Shown: positions 37,223 to 50,468 of the stretch, piece by piece
Position numbering within the stretch: the first letter of the stretch is position 1
Layout of the letters: every line of letters starts with the position of its first letter
Assembly: GCF_014529535.1 (NCBI RefSeq)
Contig: NW_023503409.1
Location: forward strand, 1,674,390-1,738,389
Direction of reading: 5' to 3'
DNA from: Bradysia coprophila
Lineage: Eukaryota > Arthropoda > Insecta > Diptera > Sciaridae
Length of the DNA stretch: 64,000 nt
Notes under the pieces: generated by a model
The model's database searches: none
What the model saw: only the letters and a program-made list of their open reading frames with translations
What the model was told of the DNA's origin: nothing
Translations under genes and position numbers: made by a program

Positions 37223-40200
37223 GATAAATAACTATTATGCAATTCAGTGATGATATTTGTAACTTCCGCAGTCTGTGTGCAATGTTATATGAACGTATTT
37301 TATCGCACTAGATAAAGGATTTGCAAGGGACTTTATCGCACTAGCGCGATAAAAACCATGTGTTGCTGACGTCATATTACGAATATCTTCGATATATATT
37401 TCATTTTTTCATTGCATAAAACGTTTTATGCAATACAAATCGTATTCTGGTATAAAATCGGACACGACGTCTTGCAAACCTCTGCTTCGCCTCGGATTGA
37501 CAATCTGACATCTAGTGGGATAATATATCTTCATACGTTTCTTGTTACATAAATAACTATTATCCGTCACAAATCAATTTAAAGTCTCCGAAAAAGAGCA
37601 TTGAAATCGAATGAACATTTTAAATTACGAAAAAACGTCAACATCCGTTATTCCATTGTATCATTCTACCATTATCGTTAGCTGACCTCTTAAGTGAATT
37701 AAGATTGTCCCTAGCCTTAACCTTATCGAAACGGCAATATTTGTTATCGACAGCAACAACGAAAAGTAATCGACCGACTACAAAACGTCAGATAATGTGG
37801 CCGTGTATATCAGACTGTATGTTAAGTCTATTGAAGTAATAGTCTAACAAAAGAGGAAGCTAGTGTTATTATTCGGCAACACGCTTGACGCTTATAAAAG
37901 TTTTAAAACAAAATCTATTGCAACATAACTTGTTGATTGTGTCGCAAGAATTAAAAATTCAAAGCTGATAATAAGTTTTCTTTAATTTCATAAAATTCAT
38001 TTGTTTCCATCTCACCAATAAACGAGTGTATATAATCGGTAAAATACCATGTATTACCATGTATGTAAGCTTGAGTGTAAAGCGTAATCTTCCAACAGAT
38101 CTTAGACTTAAAAGAAAAACAATTTTCTATACTAAACTGTACCAAACCCAAATCTTGAACTTGAAGAACCAAGAAATAATCATAATGTACTTACTTTCAT
38201 CTTTTACTCAGTCGGTGTCGGTGCTTTCACCTTTCGGCATAGCAAAATACGATTGAACAGATTTTGTGAATAATAATTGTTCTTAAATAAATGTGACACA
38301 TTTATATCTACTTATGGACCCCAGGGGCTTTTCGCATATTCATGTGACTCTATTTCGTGAATCGAAATAAGTATCGAATGTTGAAATCTTTGTTTGTTCG
38401 ATAAAAATGATGTCATCGAAAATTAAGTCTTATGATGACCTACTCGAATATTTGTATTTTTCAACAATTCAAATTCATAGCACCCATTCGATCAATGCAC
38501 TGAAAATGTTTAGAAATGTTTGGTCTTTTCATGAATGAATTTTTATTCACACACACAATTCATTGCAGCTATACCGTTCGTGTGCAGTTCTCGAGCGCTT
38601 TTATGTTGTTAAAAAAACGAGCAAAATTTTTTTTAAAGAGAAAAGTTTGAATTGGTTTTCTATTCATAGAAAAGAATACACTTGAGGAAATTGTTTAAAT
38701 AGCTGATAGATTGAGTCGATCGATTATTCAGTCAATTCTATTCAATTGCTGGTATTTTACATTTGACGCATTTTTGGAGAAGTCTAATAATTTGTTTCCT
38801 ATCAACATTAAAGCTGTAAAGCTGTCAAAGAAATGACAAACGCCGACGTTCTTTCTTTTTTTGTGTCCATAAAGAGAAATTTGTCACTTCGAATGTACAG
38901 CTCGTAACAGAAAAATAATATCGGGGTTTTGACTCACCTTTCAGAGGTATTTGTTTGAATGTGAAATGAGTTTGCGTTCAAATAAAACGAATTCGATGCG
39001 GGCAATTTACTGATCTATATGCAATATATACGTTTTTGTTTGGAATGGCCACATTTTTCACATAGTTTCAGAATTGAATATTAAAATTTTAGCTTTTTTG
39101 ACACAAAAAAAAAGATCCGAAAATTTTACTCAATTAAAAATGAAAGTAAAAGTATTAAATATTGCGCTCACACAATATATGTTTGAATTACAAAAAAATA
39201 AAATGTCTAAAAACGAAATAATAAATTAACTTTAAACCAATCTAAAATTCCATGTATTTAAATATTATTATACCTTAAACATATCTAAAGAAGATAATAA
39301 TATAAGAGATGGTGTATATTGTATATAATACGATGTTGGTATACAACATAAAATCCCTGGTCTCGGCTCTTATACGTATCATCGCTCTATTATAATGATG
39401 CTCAAAAAGTAATCTATAAAAGTAGATATTTTTTTTAACAACAAGTGAAAGGTCGACGAAAAGTGTCTTGTCCGCTCCGTATTGTCAGTAGATTTTTGTT
39501 TATAAAAGTTTGAAATGAAAATATTATGCTAATGGTTTTTAATTTAAAATTATATACAGTGGTCCTCTCTCTATTTCGTTATAGATTTCGGATTAGTTTA
39601 TCATTATTCTATTATTCCAACTATTAAATTTAAATTACCGCCATATATGTGATATAATTATTCATTATTCTGCCATCACATTACATATGTAATACCTTCT
39701 TTCTAATTAGAGACAATATAAATATTATGGCGATGAAGATGACTATGAATATTAATCTCTTTAAATTTTCAATCGTTTAATGATCAACGTCCATTTGATA
39801 TGACTATTAAATTATTGCATTCTGATTGCATGTAAAATAACGACTTATGAGAATGTTTCTTTTCAACAATTTCATAACTTTGTCTTTTTGTTTTCATACA
39901 TGTAGAGCGGGCAAAACGAGTCTTATTATGTTTCAACACTGTGTCGACCAAATAATTATGCAACATATCGGAGAATATTGTAGGAAAAGTTGAATTGAGA
40001 CCATCACCGTTTTGCGAACTACTTTCGATTGTTAATTGAGGCTGAGCGTATTGATATAACGGTATAAGATAATTGAGCTGAGAATAAGATTAGATTAGGT
40101 GTTGCAGAGATTCCATAAATGAACGGATTATTCGTTTAAACAAAAAGTCTATGCAACAATCATGATAAAGTTTAGTGAATGCATCTACTGTCTATTTTCA

Positions 40201-40844
40201 AAGACCAATAAACAAAACGTTTCGCATATGAATCGGTCAATTTAGTTTGATTTTATGGCAACAAAATTCACTATTTTTATGTGTCGAAAGTTCAATCATG
40301 TTAACGACAAAGGTCTTTTGAGTTTCAACCTAAAAATGGGTTTGGTCCCCTATTTTTACTTGTAAGAGCTGATACAGCTCGACTTTGCAAATCAGTCCAT
40401 GTTTATATTGTTTTGCTTTGCATGTGTCGAAGAGACAGAGACTTAGTTTCTGGATCCTTGTTCATTTTCGTATCAAAACAAAAATGCCATACAAAGTTGC
40501 AAGTATATTCAATTACCGTTCTAATTTACAGAGTCGAACTGAAGTTTTCTTCTGCATTTTATATTAAAATTATGCAATTTGCTATTCACGATTTTTCAAA
40601 TAAAACTTATTTTCGACGACAATTTGACATAATTATTGAATCGATTCTCATCAGGTATAGAATTGCTTGATTCACGTTAAATGTAACCTTTGTAAGATTC
40701 ATGGATTTTTTGATCGTTTGTATCTTGTTCTACGGCAAAAACCGGTAAATAGCCGGAAAACGGTAATCTTCATCTACGGTTTTTTACTGATTTTCATTTA
40801 CCGGTTACATTCATTAATACAGTTGATTGAAATGTCTTACTACC

Positions 40845-41082
40845 TCCGAGGGGAAACCACTCTTTTTTATTAACATGATTAACCAATAACCATGGATTAA
40901 CATGATGACAAATCAGTGGTTAACCAGCTTTTAACCAGAGGTATCGTCGCAAAACTACAATTAATCGTGAAATATGGTGGTTAATCATGGTTAATCACTG
41001 ATTAACCTTGTGTTTTCACAAAAATCATGTTAGTGATTAACTGATAAAGAATGTTAATCACAAAAGAGGGGTTTCCCCCTCG
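40845..41082. mobile_element. MITE with GAGGGGAAACC ends
   Basis: The left end CGAGGGGAAACCACTC and right end GAGGGGTTTCCCCCTCG are imperfect inverted repeats of about 30 bp. A short direct repeat ACTACC flanks the element (40839-40844 and 41083-41088). The interior is built from many GGTTAATC/GATTAACC words in both directions. Confidence 0.6.
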
Positions 41083-43130
41083 ACTACCACCGATTTTTCA
41101 AGGAACCTTTTTTGTGATAATATCAAAAAACTATGAGGTTTGAGTTGTATCACTGACAATAACAGATTGAAATTGAGTTTTTCGTCCGATTTGAAGTTAC
41201 CAAATTGAATTTAATTGACCTTTCAAAGGCATATAACTAATATTATTTTGAAATCTGTTACTTCATACATTTTACAATAAAATCCGCAGAGCTCATCGTT
41301 TATTTTTGTCGTCGCTGTCGATAAAAAATGACACGACTATAAATCGCATTAATTAGTGGAAGTGTTCAGGCGACTCTCGATGAAAGTTACCGAAAAAATG
41401 ACAGGTTAAACCTTTATGATTTATGGCTTATGATAAGGCTACAACATTGTCATGCTACAAATAAATTGAATTGTTATGTCACTGTAACTCAATTAGCAAC
41501 AATCTTTTTTATTTGCCTCTAATTGGTGAAATAAAAATCCACGATGCAGTCGCAAAAAGTGATAACGATGGAATTGCGTTGCTACTGTACCATGCTATAA
41601 TTTAAATTAAGTGAAGTAAATGTTGAAATCGGAATTCGTTCCATCAATTGAGAGTGCCTTTCATGTATAATATACTCGATAAATGTAATATTTTAATATT
41701 TCTTTTAAATAATAACTTTAACTTGTTACATATGCGCACGTACAAATATCTGTTTCAAATTATGACGATGTTGTAACATAACGTTATTTAGAAGACAAAG
41801 AAATGTTCATAAAACTTAATCGAAATGGTACGTGATGTTATTCTTAAAATTGTTTACGAAAAAATACCTCACCTACGATTAACACCAATAACAATATACA
41901 AAAGCTTTTTTTTGAACAGAACAAAAAAAAACACAAAACAAAACAAAACAAGTCCGCCACAAAAGCGATAAGTAATGTTCGGTTCGATTCGTAATATTTT
42001 TTCCTAAGTTTATTGAAGAGGATTTGTAATTTGCGTTACTTGTGTTACCATACAATATTACAATATGATAAAAGCAATGTTTATTTACATCAATTACAAG
42101 AAGGAAAAAATAATAAAACAAAACTCCTTTCACTTTCGTTTAAATCTTAATCATATCCATATGACCCGACTTGATTGGTTTCTTAAAAGATTTGCTTGAA
42201 CATTTGTATTATACTTGTTGTAATTAAGAATAAAACGGATTTTTTGGTCGAAAATTCAACCATAGACAGAGTTAACTGACAAATTTTGAATGTTACCAAC
42301 TTACAGCTTTTCCCTTGGTTTTCGTTTAATTTGCTTGAAAATTTTTATTTTATTTTGTTTTTTCTTTTGAGTTGCTGATAAATTTTGGGTTTCAAATTTC
42401 AAAATGCTTTCTAGTGCAAATGGGTAGGCCTTTTCATGCATCGCATGACAAATTGATTTATTTTATTGTGATGCTCGTCACTAGTTCAAATCGAGCTAGC
42501 AAAACTGCTGTCTTGTAAAGTATTGGAACAACTGATGAGCGTTGGAGCTTTCCAACCAGGGCCGCCAGTACAAAGAAATTTCCGAGGCCGAAACAGCTCA
42601 CTCTTTGCTCGATAGTTTAACTATCAAAATGATCTCTACAATAAGAAAGGTAGGAAAGGGAAGAGCAACAGCTCTGTTAAGGATTGCTGGAGAATTTCCG
42701 TAAGCCTATGTTAGCGTACACCATCCCTGGATTGATCAATATATCCAGGCTAAAGAACAATTTTGTAATTTTGGATAATTATGACAGTGCGTTGATGTTA
42801 CAGAATTCTTTACCCGTTTTTCATTAGACGACACGTTTGAAACGAAGCAAAATTGGTAAGAAATTAAGAAATTAGTTCAATTGTAGATGCAGATCTAGAA
42901 ATTGCGGAATTTATCTTGAACTTAAACTTAGTGATTAGCTGATATCTTTAACTATGAAAAAGAGTAAGTGATGAACAAGTGGTGTCTTATAAATAGTTGA
43001 ACGTGCATATTATAAAGGGCAAGAAGTACAAGATTTTGTATTTAAAACTAAGCGTTACTTTAGACAAGGTGAGTACCAGGTTTAATCGATCGTTAAATAT
43101 ATATGTCATACATTGACATATATGTGATTG

Positions 43131-43365
43131 CTGTATACAAGGCTTTATATAAGGAGGTTGCAACGATCTATGTGTCCGTTACACTGGAAAAAATCCGCTA
43201 ATGGTGCTGCATTCTTTATACAAAATTTTAATACAATTTCAGTTGAAAATTCGTATTGCAATTCAGTCAGACTTACCGACATTTCATTACAATTCGCCCC
43301 CATTAAATGGTGGCGATCTGCGTAACCTCCTCAAATACAATCTTGGTCGTAAGAGTTGTATACAG
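43131..43365. repeat. Possible MITE with CTGTATACAA ends
   Basis: CTGTATACAA (43131-43140) faces TTGTATACAG (43356-43365), and a second inverted pair GGAGGTTGCAACGATC / GATCTGCGTAACCTCC lies just inside. Two overlapping short frames in it have no recognisable domain. The target duplication was not found. Confidence 0.4.
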
Positions 43366-46107
43366 GGTAGTACGTCTATAATAATAATAATAAAATGGAC
43401 TGTCACTCCCGCTCGAATTACTTAATGAGTGATGGCTTTCACTTCATTTTACATATATTTTTCCGAATAAAATCACATCAGTCACTAGGTCACATCGTCT
43501 ATAAAAGTTATTGGTGTACCTACTTCCACATTGCCTTCTACCGCACGGGTTCCTCGCAGTAGCTACAGCTAACTTAACTTCTTTTAATTTGTTCGATTTT
43601 GTTGTTTTTTTTCGCACTAGAAAAAAGTGCACTTCAAAAAACCGCAAAGTAAATTGTTGGAAGAGGCGTTATGTTCATAATAAAACGGAAGATTTATTTT
43701 CCAAACGAATATTAAGATTTATTTTTGTACATCAAAACTAAAAGACTACCACTCCGGTCGGACACATTGATTTGTTAAAAGTATATTCGCTTGGCAGTGC
43801 ACTTTGACTTATCGAACATGATAAATCATCGTAATTCATTATTTTAATAAGCAGGTTAATATTATTGATTTTTTTCTGCGTATAATTTAGAAAACTAACA
43901 TGAAATTCAACATTATAGCTGCTTTTCAAGCACTCTTCATTTTCGGTAAAAGTCTTGTGTGCATATAATAAGTATGCTCTGAGACATGGGATGACCTTCA
44001 CACGGTGGAACTATCCATAATGATTTGTAATTTGTATAATTTTTTGTTAGCTACGAGTCTACTTCACTCTATCGATCTCTTCAACGAATACCTACAGTTC
44101 ATCGTAAATTTCTTTTAAGAATACCGATTGATTAGGTTGTTGGTAATTTTTCTTTCTTTCGGTTGAACCTGGGTCATCTTGGTTGACTTTTTGATTTAAA
44201 AATTCGACTGGAGTAGAGAATCTTTCCCATTTATGAAAGAAAAATAGGGCATTCAAATTATGTCACATCAGATGCCATAATTGCAACATAATCGCAAAAC
44301 TAACATAGAAAGTGATACCGCTAACTTTTAACAACATGAGGACTATACAACAGTAACAGAAATTATCTTTTTTTCTTAAATTTCTTTTTAACGAACGCCC
44401 GTGGTTTGAAAAATGATAAAGTGGGTCTAAATTTACCGATAAATATCTCAGCTTTGTGGTTAAATGTAAAATCGATTCTTTTCTATTTATCTACGCACGT
44501 AGAATGTGTATTTGAAAGTCAATTAGTACGACGATAATGTGTTGACATTGACACTTTTATGAGTTATTATTAATGTCTTCAACATCAACACAAAGAAAGT
44601 GTAACCGAAGATGTGCATTCAAAACAGAAGTTTATTTGACTTGGTTATGCGACATACTTATTGGTAACATTTACTGGATGCGACTCGCAATCTAAAAACG
44701 CCCTAGAGAATATCCTATTATGCTTCATGGAAAATGTACGCTACTCATTTCTATAGGAGTGTTTGTCCAACCCTTCCTTCCATCAAGTGATTGAGTAATC
44801 GAAAGTTTTTTTTTAATTGTATTTATAGTCATTAAGCGACGTAACATTTTTACTTCGATGATTTAATAATTATTAACTGTTTTCATCGTAGGTTTTCATC
44901 GTACTGATTGATAGACTTCTTTTCTAAACAATCGAAACTAGCACCTTTTAGCTTAAACCTTAATTAGTTTTCGAAAGCTGTATGGATTCTAATTGCAGGA
45001 AGCTCGTCCAGGTGACTTGAAATTTCACTTCTCTCTTGCTATATTCACACATACTTCACTGAAGAAAAGGAAAGGAACCTTCCGAGCATTTTTTTTTTCA
45101 TTTGTCCAAATTAAACGTTCCCAAGATAATTCAAGACAAATGAAACCTATGAAAGCGGTCGTATGTTTGCGGATAGATGTGAACTGATTAGCAATGTAAA
45201 AGATCATCAGATAAGACGCGTTTTTGCTTCATCTCCGTTTCCTGTGATAAATTAATTTTAATAAGAACAATGAAAAGAAATGAAATGTAAAAATATGAGG
45301 GTTTCATAACCATTTCTATTTGCATTTCTTCCAATCAATCCATTATATACGTATTACATTTTGCTTTCAATTAACAATGAATTGTACGAAATTATGAGAA
45401 ATTATATTACACAATGGATGCGCAAACACCGAATAAATTCAATTAACGTAATGTCTTCATATATACAAATCTGATCAATTCACATTGATTTTTAGATATA
45501 AGTCGCTTCTACCGAAATAAATAAAAATTAAATTACTCTTTAAGGTATTCATTATGACCCCCGAAATCACTTAGATTATACAACGTAGTAAAGCGAAGAA
45601 AAAATTTATTTACAATTTCCGAAACTAACGTCCCATAAAATTGCTATATGTGCGGTTCATTCATATCTTCGTTGTATAGACATAATTATTATAAATCTAT
45701 TATCCAGCGAGCGCGTACAACTTTAACTTGCGACGTGAAAAAATAATGAATTGTTGTCTCTGTAACGTTAACTGATTCATCATAATTGTGGCGTTTTATT
45801 AATAATTTACAATGAGAATTAAATTTGACTAATTGAAATTCAAATGACAATAGTACGTGTGGATGCGGTAAGTTAGCGATAAAACGTATGAATGCTTTCT
45901 CCAAAAATGTATGGATAGGTGTGAATTGAAAAATTCGAAGAAATGAAACATGTTGAATGGTCAATGGTAGGTACTGCTTGCTTCTGAATACTACTTTCGT
46001 TGACGTTATGAAATCGATAATTGAGCGTTATAACAATTAGGTTCACTTGCAACACAAAAGTAAAATTACAAATATTTTCAAAATAGATTATCGGAGTCAA
46101 AAACTAA

Positions 46108-47373
46108 CTACTCTAAGTCAGTGAAATAATTCTGATCGCCCAACATTTCCGTAAGTTCAGAACTTTCACAAATAGTATCCCAATGAGGCCCTTGTTTATC
46201 CTTGCAATACACACTTTGTCTAACTCGACCTATCCGAGCCGAATGTATGACAATATCGTTGCATAGCTTCAATCGTTGACTTTCGAATCTACTGAAAACA
46301 TCCTTGACAGCAGCACTATTTTTGAGGTCATGGCATTTTGCGTTGAGTGTGAAAGCGAATTCTTTGGCCAGAACAAAACCATCTGCGATTGCCATATTCG
46401 ATCCTCGAAGGTGATGTGGTGTGGACGGATGTGCAGCATCTCCTATTAGTATGCATCTGTTCGTGGAAAAGGTTGACAGTGATTTTCGATCATACATTTG
46501 ATTTGTAAATGGTAGTGGCCTTTGGCTGGCTTTGATTAGATCCACAACAGCAGGTCGATACAGAAGTTCAACGGTGCGATACAGTTCCTCTAATTCAGCA
46601 TCAGTAGCAGTTCTAGTAATTTGTCCAACAATTTCGTCACTCCGATGGTAAGTTGATGTGGCTTCACTATTACTGTTCAAATATATTAGCCAGTTCAGTC
46701 CTCGAGGCAAATAATACATAATTGCGTGACTTTTGTAAGAAAGCTCAATAGTGAAGATTCCTTTCTGGAACATTAGATCAGCGCCTGGAGGCAAGTCCTC
46801 TAAGGGAACTAAACCTCGCCAAGCATAGTACCCAGCATGTCTGACCAAATCGGTTTCCATACTATTTGAATTATCCGTCAAAATTAGAGATCGTAAAGTA
46901 GATAAAATACCATCCGCCCCTATAACACAGTCACCATCATATCTAGCAGTATTGTTAGAAAATCCGAGGTTTACACCATCATCACGTTCATCGATTGATG
47001 TGACATTTTTGTTGTACAGCACAACTGCTCCGGCAGATATCGCACCATCCAGCAAGTGTCTGTGTACATCACCCCAAAATGCCGAATAAAATGGAATCTT
47101 AGTTTTCCTTATGATCCGACCGGTTCGATCTCTATCCTCGTGAATATTCATTGGCAATGCGTATTCTGTTGATATTCCAAGCGATTTCAATATTTTGACT
47201 GATTCCTCATGTAATCCAATGCCTCCCCCATTTTTCGGCAGCCTTCCAGTTTCGGATTCCGATGACCGTTCGAACACAATTACTTCGCAATCGCACGCCT
47301 GCAAAAGTCCATTGGCAACAGTAAGACCGGCAATTGAGGCTCCAACAACCAGAAATCTGGGTTTCGTTACCAT
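46108..47373 (-). CDS. FAD-dependent monooxygenase (UbiH/PHBH-like), single exon
   Basis: An uninterrupted frame of 421 residues starts at ATG 47373 and ends at TAG 46108. Residues 8-20 (LVVGASIAGLTVA) are the N-terminal dinucleotide-binding motif, with E35 at the end of strand 2 placed to bind the FAD ribose. GADG at 152-155 is the DG motif, and GDAAHPSTPH at 311-320 is the conserved FAD-contact motif of class A flavoprotein hydroxylases (salicylate, 6-hydroxynicotinate and urate hydroxylase relatives). Such enzymes use NAD(P)H and O2 to hydroxylate small, often aromatic, substrates. The substrate cannot be read from sequence. No signal peptide or membrane segment was seen, so it is probably cytosolic. 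It has no intron, unlike almost every other gene here, and sits alone between repeat-rich spacers, which suits acquisition from a microbe or fungus. Base composition is not obviously foreign. Confidence 0.9.
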   Translation of the reverse strand: MVTKPRFLVVGASIAGLTVANGLLQACDCEVIVFERSSESETGRLPKNGGGIGLHEESVKILKSLGISTEYALPMNIHEDRDRTGRIIRKTKIPFYSAFWGDVHRHLLDGAISAGAVVLYNKNVTSIDERDDGVNLGFSNNTARYDGDCVIGADGILSTLRSLILTDNSNSMETDLVRHAGYYAWRGLVPLEDLPPGADLMFQKGIFTIELSYKSHAIMYYLPRGLNWLIYLNSNSEATSTYHRSDEIVGQITRTATDAELEELYRTVELLYRPAVVDLIKASQRPLPFTNQMYDRKSLSTFSTNRCILIGDAAHPSTPHHLRGSNMAIADGFVLAKEFAFTLNAKCHDLKNSAAVKDVFSRFESQRLKLCNDIVIHSARIGRVRQSVYCKDKQGPHWDTICESSELTEMLGDQNYFTDLE

Positions 47374-47684
47374 TTTGGAGTGTAAATCTTATTTGATTGT
47401 AATTACTCCGAATTAACAACGTGACATTCCATTCAACACAAAACTTCCATATGAACAAAGGTTGTCGACTGACTGCGATTATTATTGTTTATGTGCTGTG
47501 CACAGACCTGTTTATGTAATTATACGAAGTCATAAATGTTATCAAAATGTATTCAAATACAAAAGTTCGGAATCCGAGTTGATAAGATATGGTACAATTT
47601 TGGATGTTTTAACGGCTCGAAGCTGAACATGTCTCACGAGGTGTCAGTTCTGTGATAAATTTTGCATGTGGTTTGCATGAAATC

Positions 47685-47809
47685 AACGCACTTCAAGCAT
47701 GGGTGGTATGGTAACTAAAACTTGACAGTGTCTCACACAACTGTGATATATACAAAATAGTACTCTAGTTGTCAGCTGTCGACTATGATCACTTTGCTTG
47801 AAGTACGTT
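47685..47809. mobile_element. MITE with 9-bp target duplication, family B copy 2
   Basis: The ends AACGCACTTCAAGCA (47685-47699) and TGCTTGAAGTACGTT (47795-47809) match copy 1 with one change. Flanks CATGAAATC and TATGAAATT agree at seven of nine positions, an aged 9-bp duplication. The inside also resembles copy 1 (GACAGTGT, AGTACTCTA, CAGCTGTCG). Confidence 0.8.
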
Positions 47810-50030
47810 TATGAAATTTAAAATGAGGGAGATGGAGTCAGATGAAAAGCTTCTTCAGAATAATTGAATAATTGAATATCCTTGCTCGTGTAAAAATTAT
47901 AGAACGATTCATTGCTACGTAAACTGTTCAGTCCAACATAAAATGTATTTAGGTCGATGTGCCTTTATCAACAATTTAAAATTGGTGTTCCATTGATAAT
48001 TTTGTAATAAACAAACCATCAAATTTTTAATTCATCAACATTATACCATAATTTAATCTCCTCGCGGTACTGCAGCGTATTTATAAATTCAAAACCACGG
48101 AAATTACTAAATAAATATTAAATTTCGTTCAACAAATTGAAAGTAAAAATTCTTTGATGTACGAGTATAAAATTGTATAATACTCAGTATATGGTATGGT
48201 ATCCAATGGCACAGTATATCGCATATTAATATTGATCATCATCACACAAACTCCGGTGTGCTGCTGGTTTCAATTCAATAACACCATTGTGTTATTGTAA
48301 ACGCATAAAGACGCAAATGAAAGTTTAACTGAACGCTGTGTGTATATTATCGCTAGCCAAGAAGAGGTGTACGTACCGATATACGCGAAAGTCAATTGTC
48401 AATTCCTTTTACATTCAACAGCATTTATAATATATGAAAATATTTCGTTATTCATCGGATGACTGTGACTTGAACATTTCATAATACAGCATAAGTCTTC
48501 CAGCACTGTTGTAAAGGCTAATGATTCATTAACAATTTTGAACAGTTAATGTTTTAATGCAATTTTTATATAATAAATTAAATTGAAGTAAAAAGTATTT
48601 CTTAAGCGAAAAATTATCCATCAATTTGATGCGCGTACAAAAATGTAAATGTTGTGAATGCAAAGCAACACATTTACTTATCGACTGACCATTACCTGGA
48701 TTTCGATTGTTTCAGCATCGTCAGATTACCGTTTTTGGTTATTATATCAATTTGATTTGTTATTACGTTCGTATAGTAACATAGGTCGATATTCCGAAAT
48801 AAAAACAATTACAGTCAAAAGACAACCTAATTATACAAATTTTGTTCTCAAGAAGCAACATTACTCTATTTTACTAATGGATATTATTGACCAATTTATA
48901 CGATTTTTCATTTGATTTCATAACATTCAGTAGAACACGTTTTCGATCAAAAGTGATGAGAGTTTAAAATGCGAAAATCTTTGCTCTGATTTCAGTGTTG
49001 TGACTGACTTAAATAAAATTAATATGACCAGTCAATTAACCATGGTAAAATCGATTTTATGGTTGTTGGGTAACATTACGAAACACCTTTTACGCTAATA
49101 AAGACGTCAGGTAAAATACGTTAAGCTGAGTGATGACCACCGATAAAACAAACGGACGGATGTTGTAGTTAGTACCAGATTCAATTGCATGATGCATCTA
49201 AAAATGGCAAAATTTTATTAGCCATTCATTTTAATAAACGAATATGGTCGGGTTCTCTTTATGATACGTACTGAGTTAACATCACAGACGGTAAGGAAAA
49301 TAGCAGAATGATTTTCGGTGTGTTAGTTGGTACTTTTGATTTGTAAGTATCTTTAAGGAGTTTCCATGCGTTCAGCCGCAGTTTGGCAACGTATGTTGTG
49401 AGTGAAACATTATTTTGAAATGTGTTTAAACATAGCACTGAACCAAGTGACAACAAGATTTAGGTAAGAAAGTCGGAAGTTTGGCAACACATCGTGTGCG
49501 TAAAATTACATCATTTTCCAGCAAGGTACTATCAACTTACGTCTTGTGGAAAGAAATTAGTAGAAAGGATATGTCAGATTAGATGCGCTACAGCAAAACA
49601 TTTTTTCATGAGGATTTGAATGTTTTGATACCTTTACTATTTCAGTCCTCCTAATATAATCCAAATCAATACCCTCCCTAGCAAACAAACTTCGTTTTGA
49701 CACAGTCAAAACACCACCTTATTTTGACAAATTTGACGCTGACTTTTTTTGTGATGGAGTTGCTGTGCCGCGCTTTTTTTTAAAGCAATATCGACATGCA
49801 CAAACTTTAAACTTTATTTCATTTTTGCACACCAAAATAGCGCAGAAAAATTCAAAAAAGACATCCCAATCAGAAATTATTCACTTTCGAACACCGTAAT
49901 GGTGTCGACAAGAGACATAATTTTTTCGAGGCATTCCTCGACTATTTAAGTAAAGTTCAGGGTGCCAAAAGTTGGCGAGCCGCAATTAATTTCAATGTGT
50001 TTAAAGGAACATTGCTGCTCATACTTCCAA

Positions 50031-50096
50031 AGAAATGATAAGTTGGTATGCCTGTTACGAGATAGAATACCACAGGCGTACCAACTTACTATTTCT
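50031..50096. other. 66-nt hairpin with a 25-bp stem
   Basis: AGAAATGATAAGTTGGTATG (continuing CCTGT, to 50055) pairs with 50072-50096, leaving a 16-nt loop. Of 25 positions, 22 are Watson-Crick, two are G-U and one is a mismatch. The size resembles a short pre-miRNA, but it could equally be the core of a foldback transposon. Confidence 0.45.
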
Positions 50097-50310
50097 CTGC
50101 ATATAATTCATTTAATTTATTTTAAAAAAGTGTAAAATTTTCTATGACAGCATACACTGTACGTACAGTTTTACCACCCTAATTTTCCTAGTTTGTTTGT
50201 TAGAGAGATTTTTAATGAAGTACGTCAAATTCTTAATTTTTAAATGTAAAATTTTAATGTCGAAATTTAAAAAAATAAACTCGGATTGGGAATTCCCTTA
50301 CAATAGGGAA

Positions 50311-50468
50311 AACAGGCACAAGAACAGATTTAAATGGGCCTATAATCGACGCAGTAATCAGAATTTTTCATATATTTAAATTTAGTTTTTTATGTTGGCA
50401 TAATACCACTGTGGGGACCAGAATAAGAGGCTTTTTGACCGTTAAAAAAATCTGTTCTTGTACCTGTT
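50311..50468. repeat. Small inverted-repeat element
   Basis: AACAGGCACAAGAACAGA (50311-50328) faces TCTGTTCTTGTACCTGTT (50451-50468), matching at 16 of 18 positions. The interior is non-coding. No target duplication was identified. Confidence 0.5.

Larger units (their letters stand above)
31352..46107. other. 14.7-kb gene-poor, A+T-rich region
   Basis: Only short frames are present and none shows a recognisable domain or joins to another. It should contain the first exon and promoter of the Gln-rich gene. Foldback repeats cluster at 36.5-37.6, 40.8-41.1 and 43.1-43.4 kb and are listed separately. The remaining parts, including 31.4-36.5, 37.6-40.8, 41.1-43.1 and 43.4-46.1 kb, show nothing I can name. 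Distal regulatory elements or non-coding RNA are possible but not supported. Confidence 0.5.

Noticed and set aside
43128-43425. Two overlapping short frames near 43.2 kb
   Set aside because: They lie within a probable MITE and share no known motif.
45689-46100. Minus-strand frames downstream of the monooxygenase
   Set aside because: They are short, A+T-driven and in the likely 3' flank; no domain is visible.
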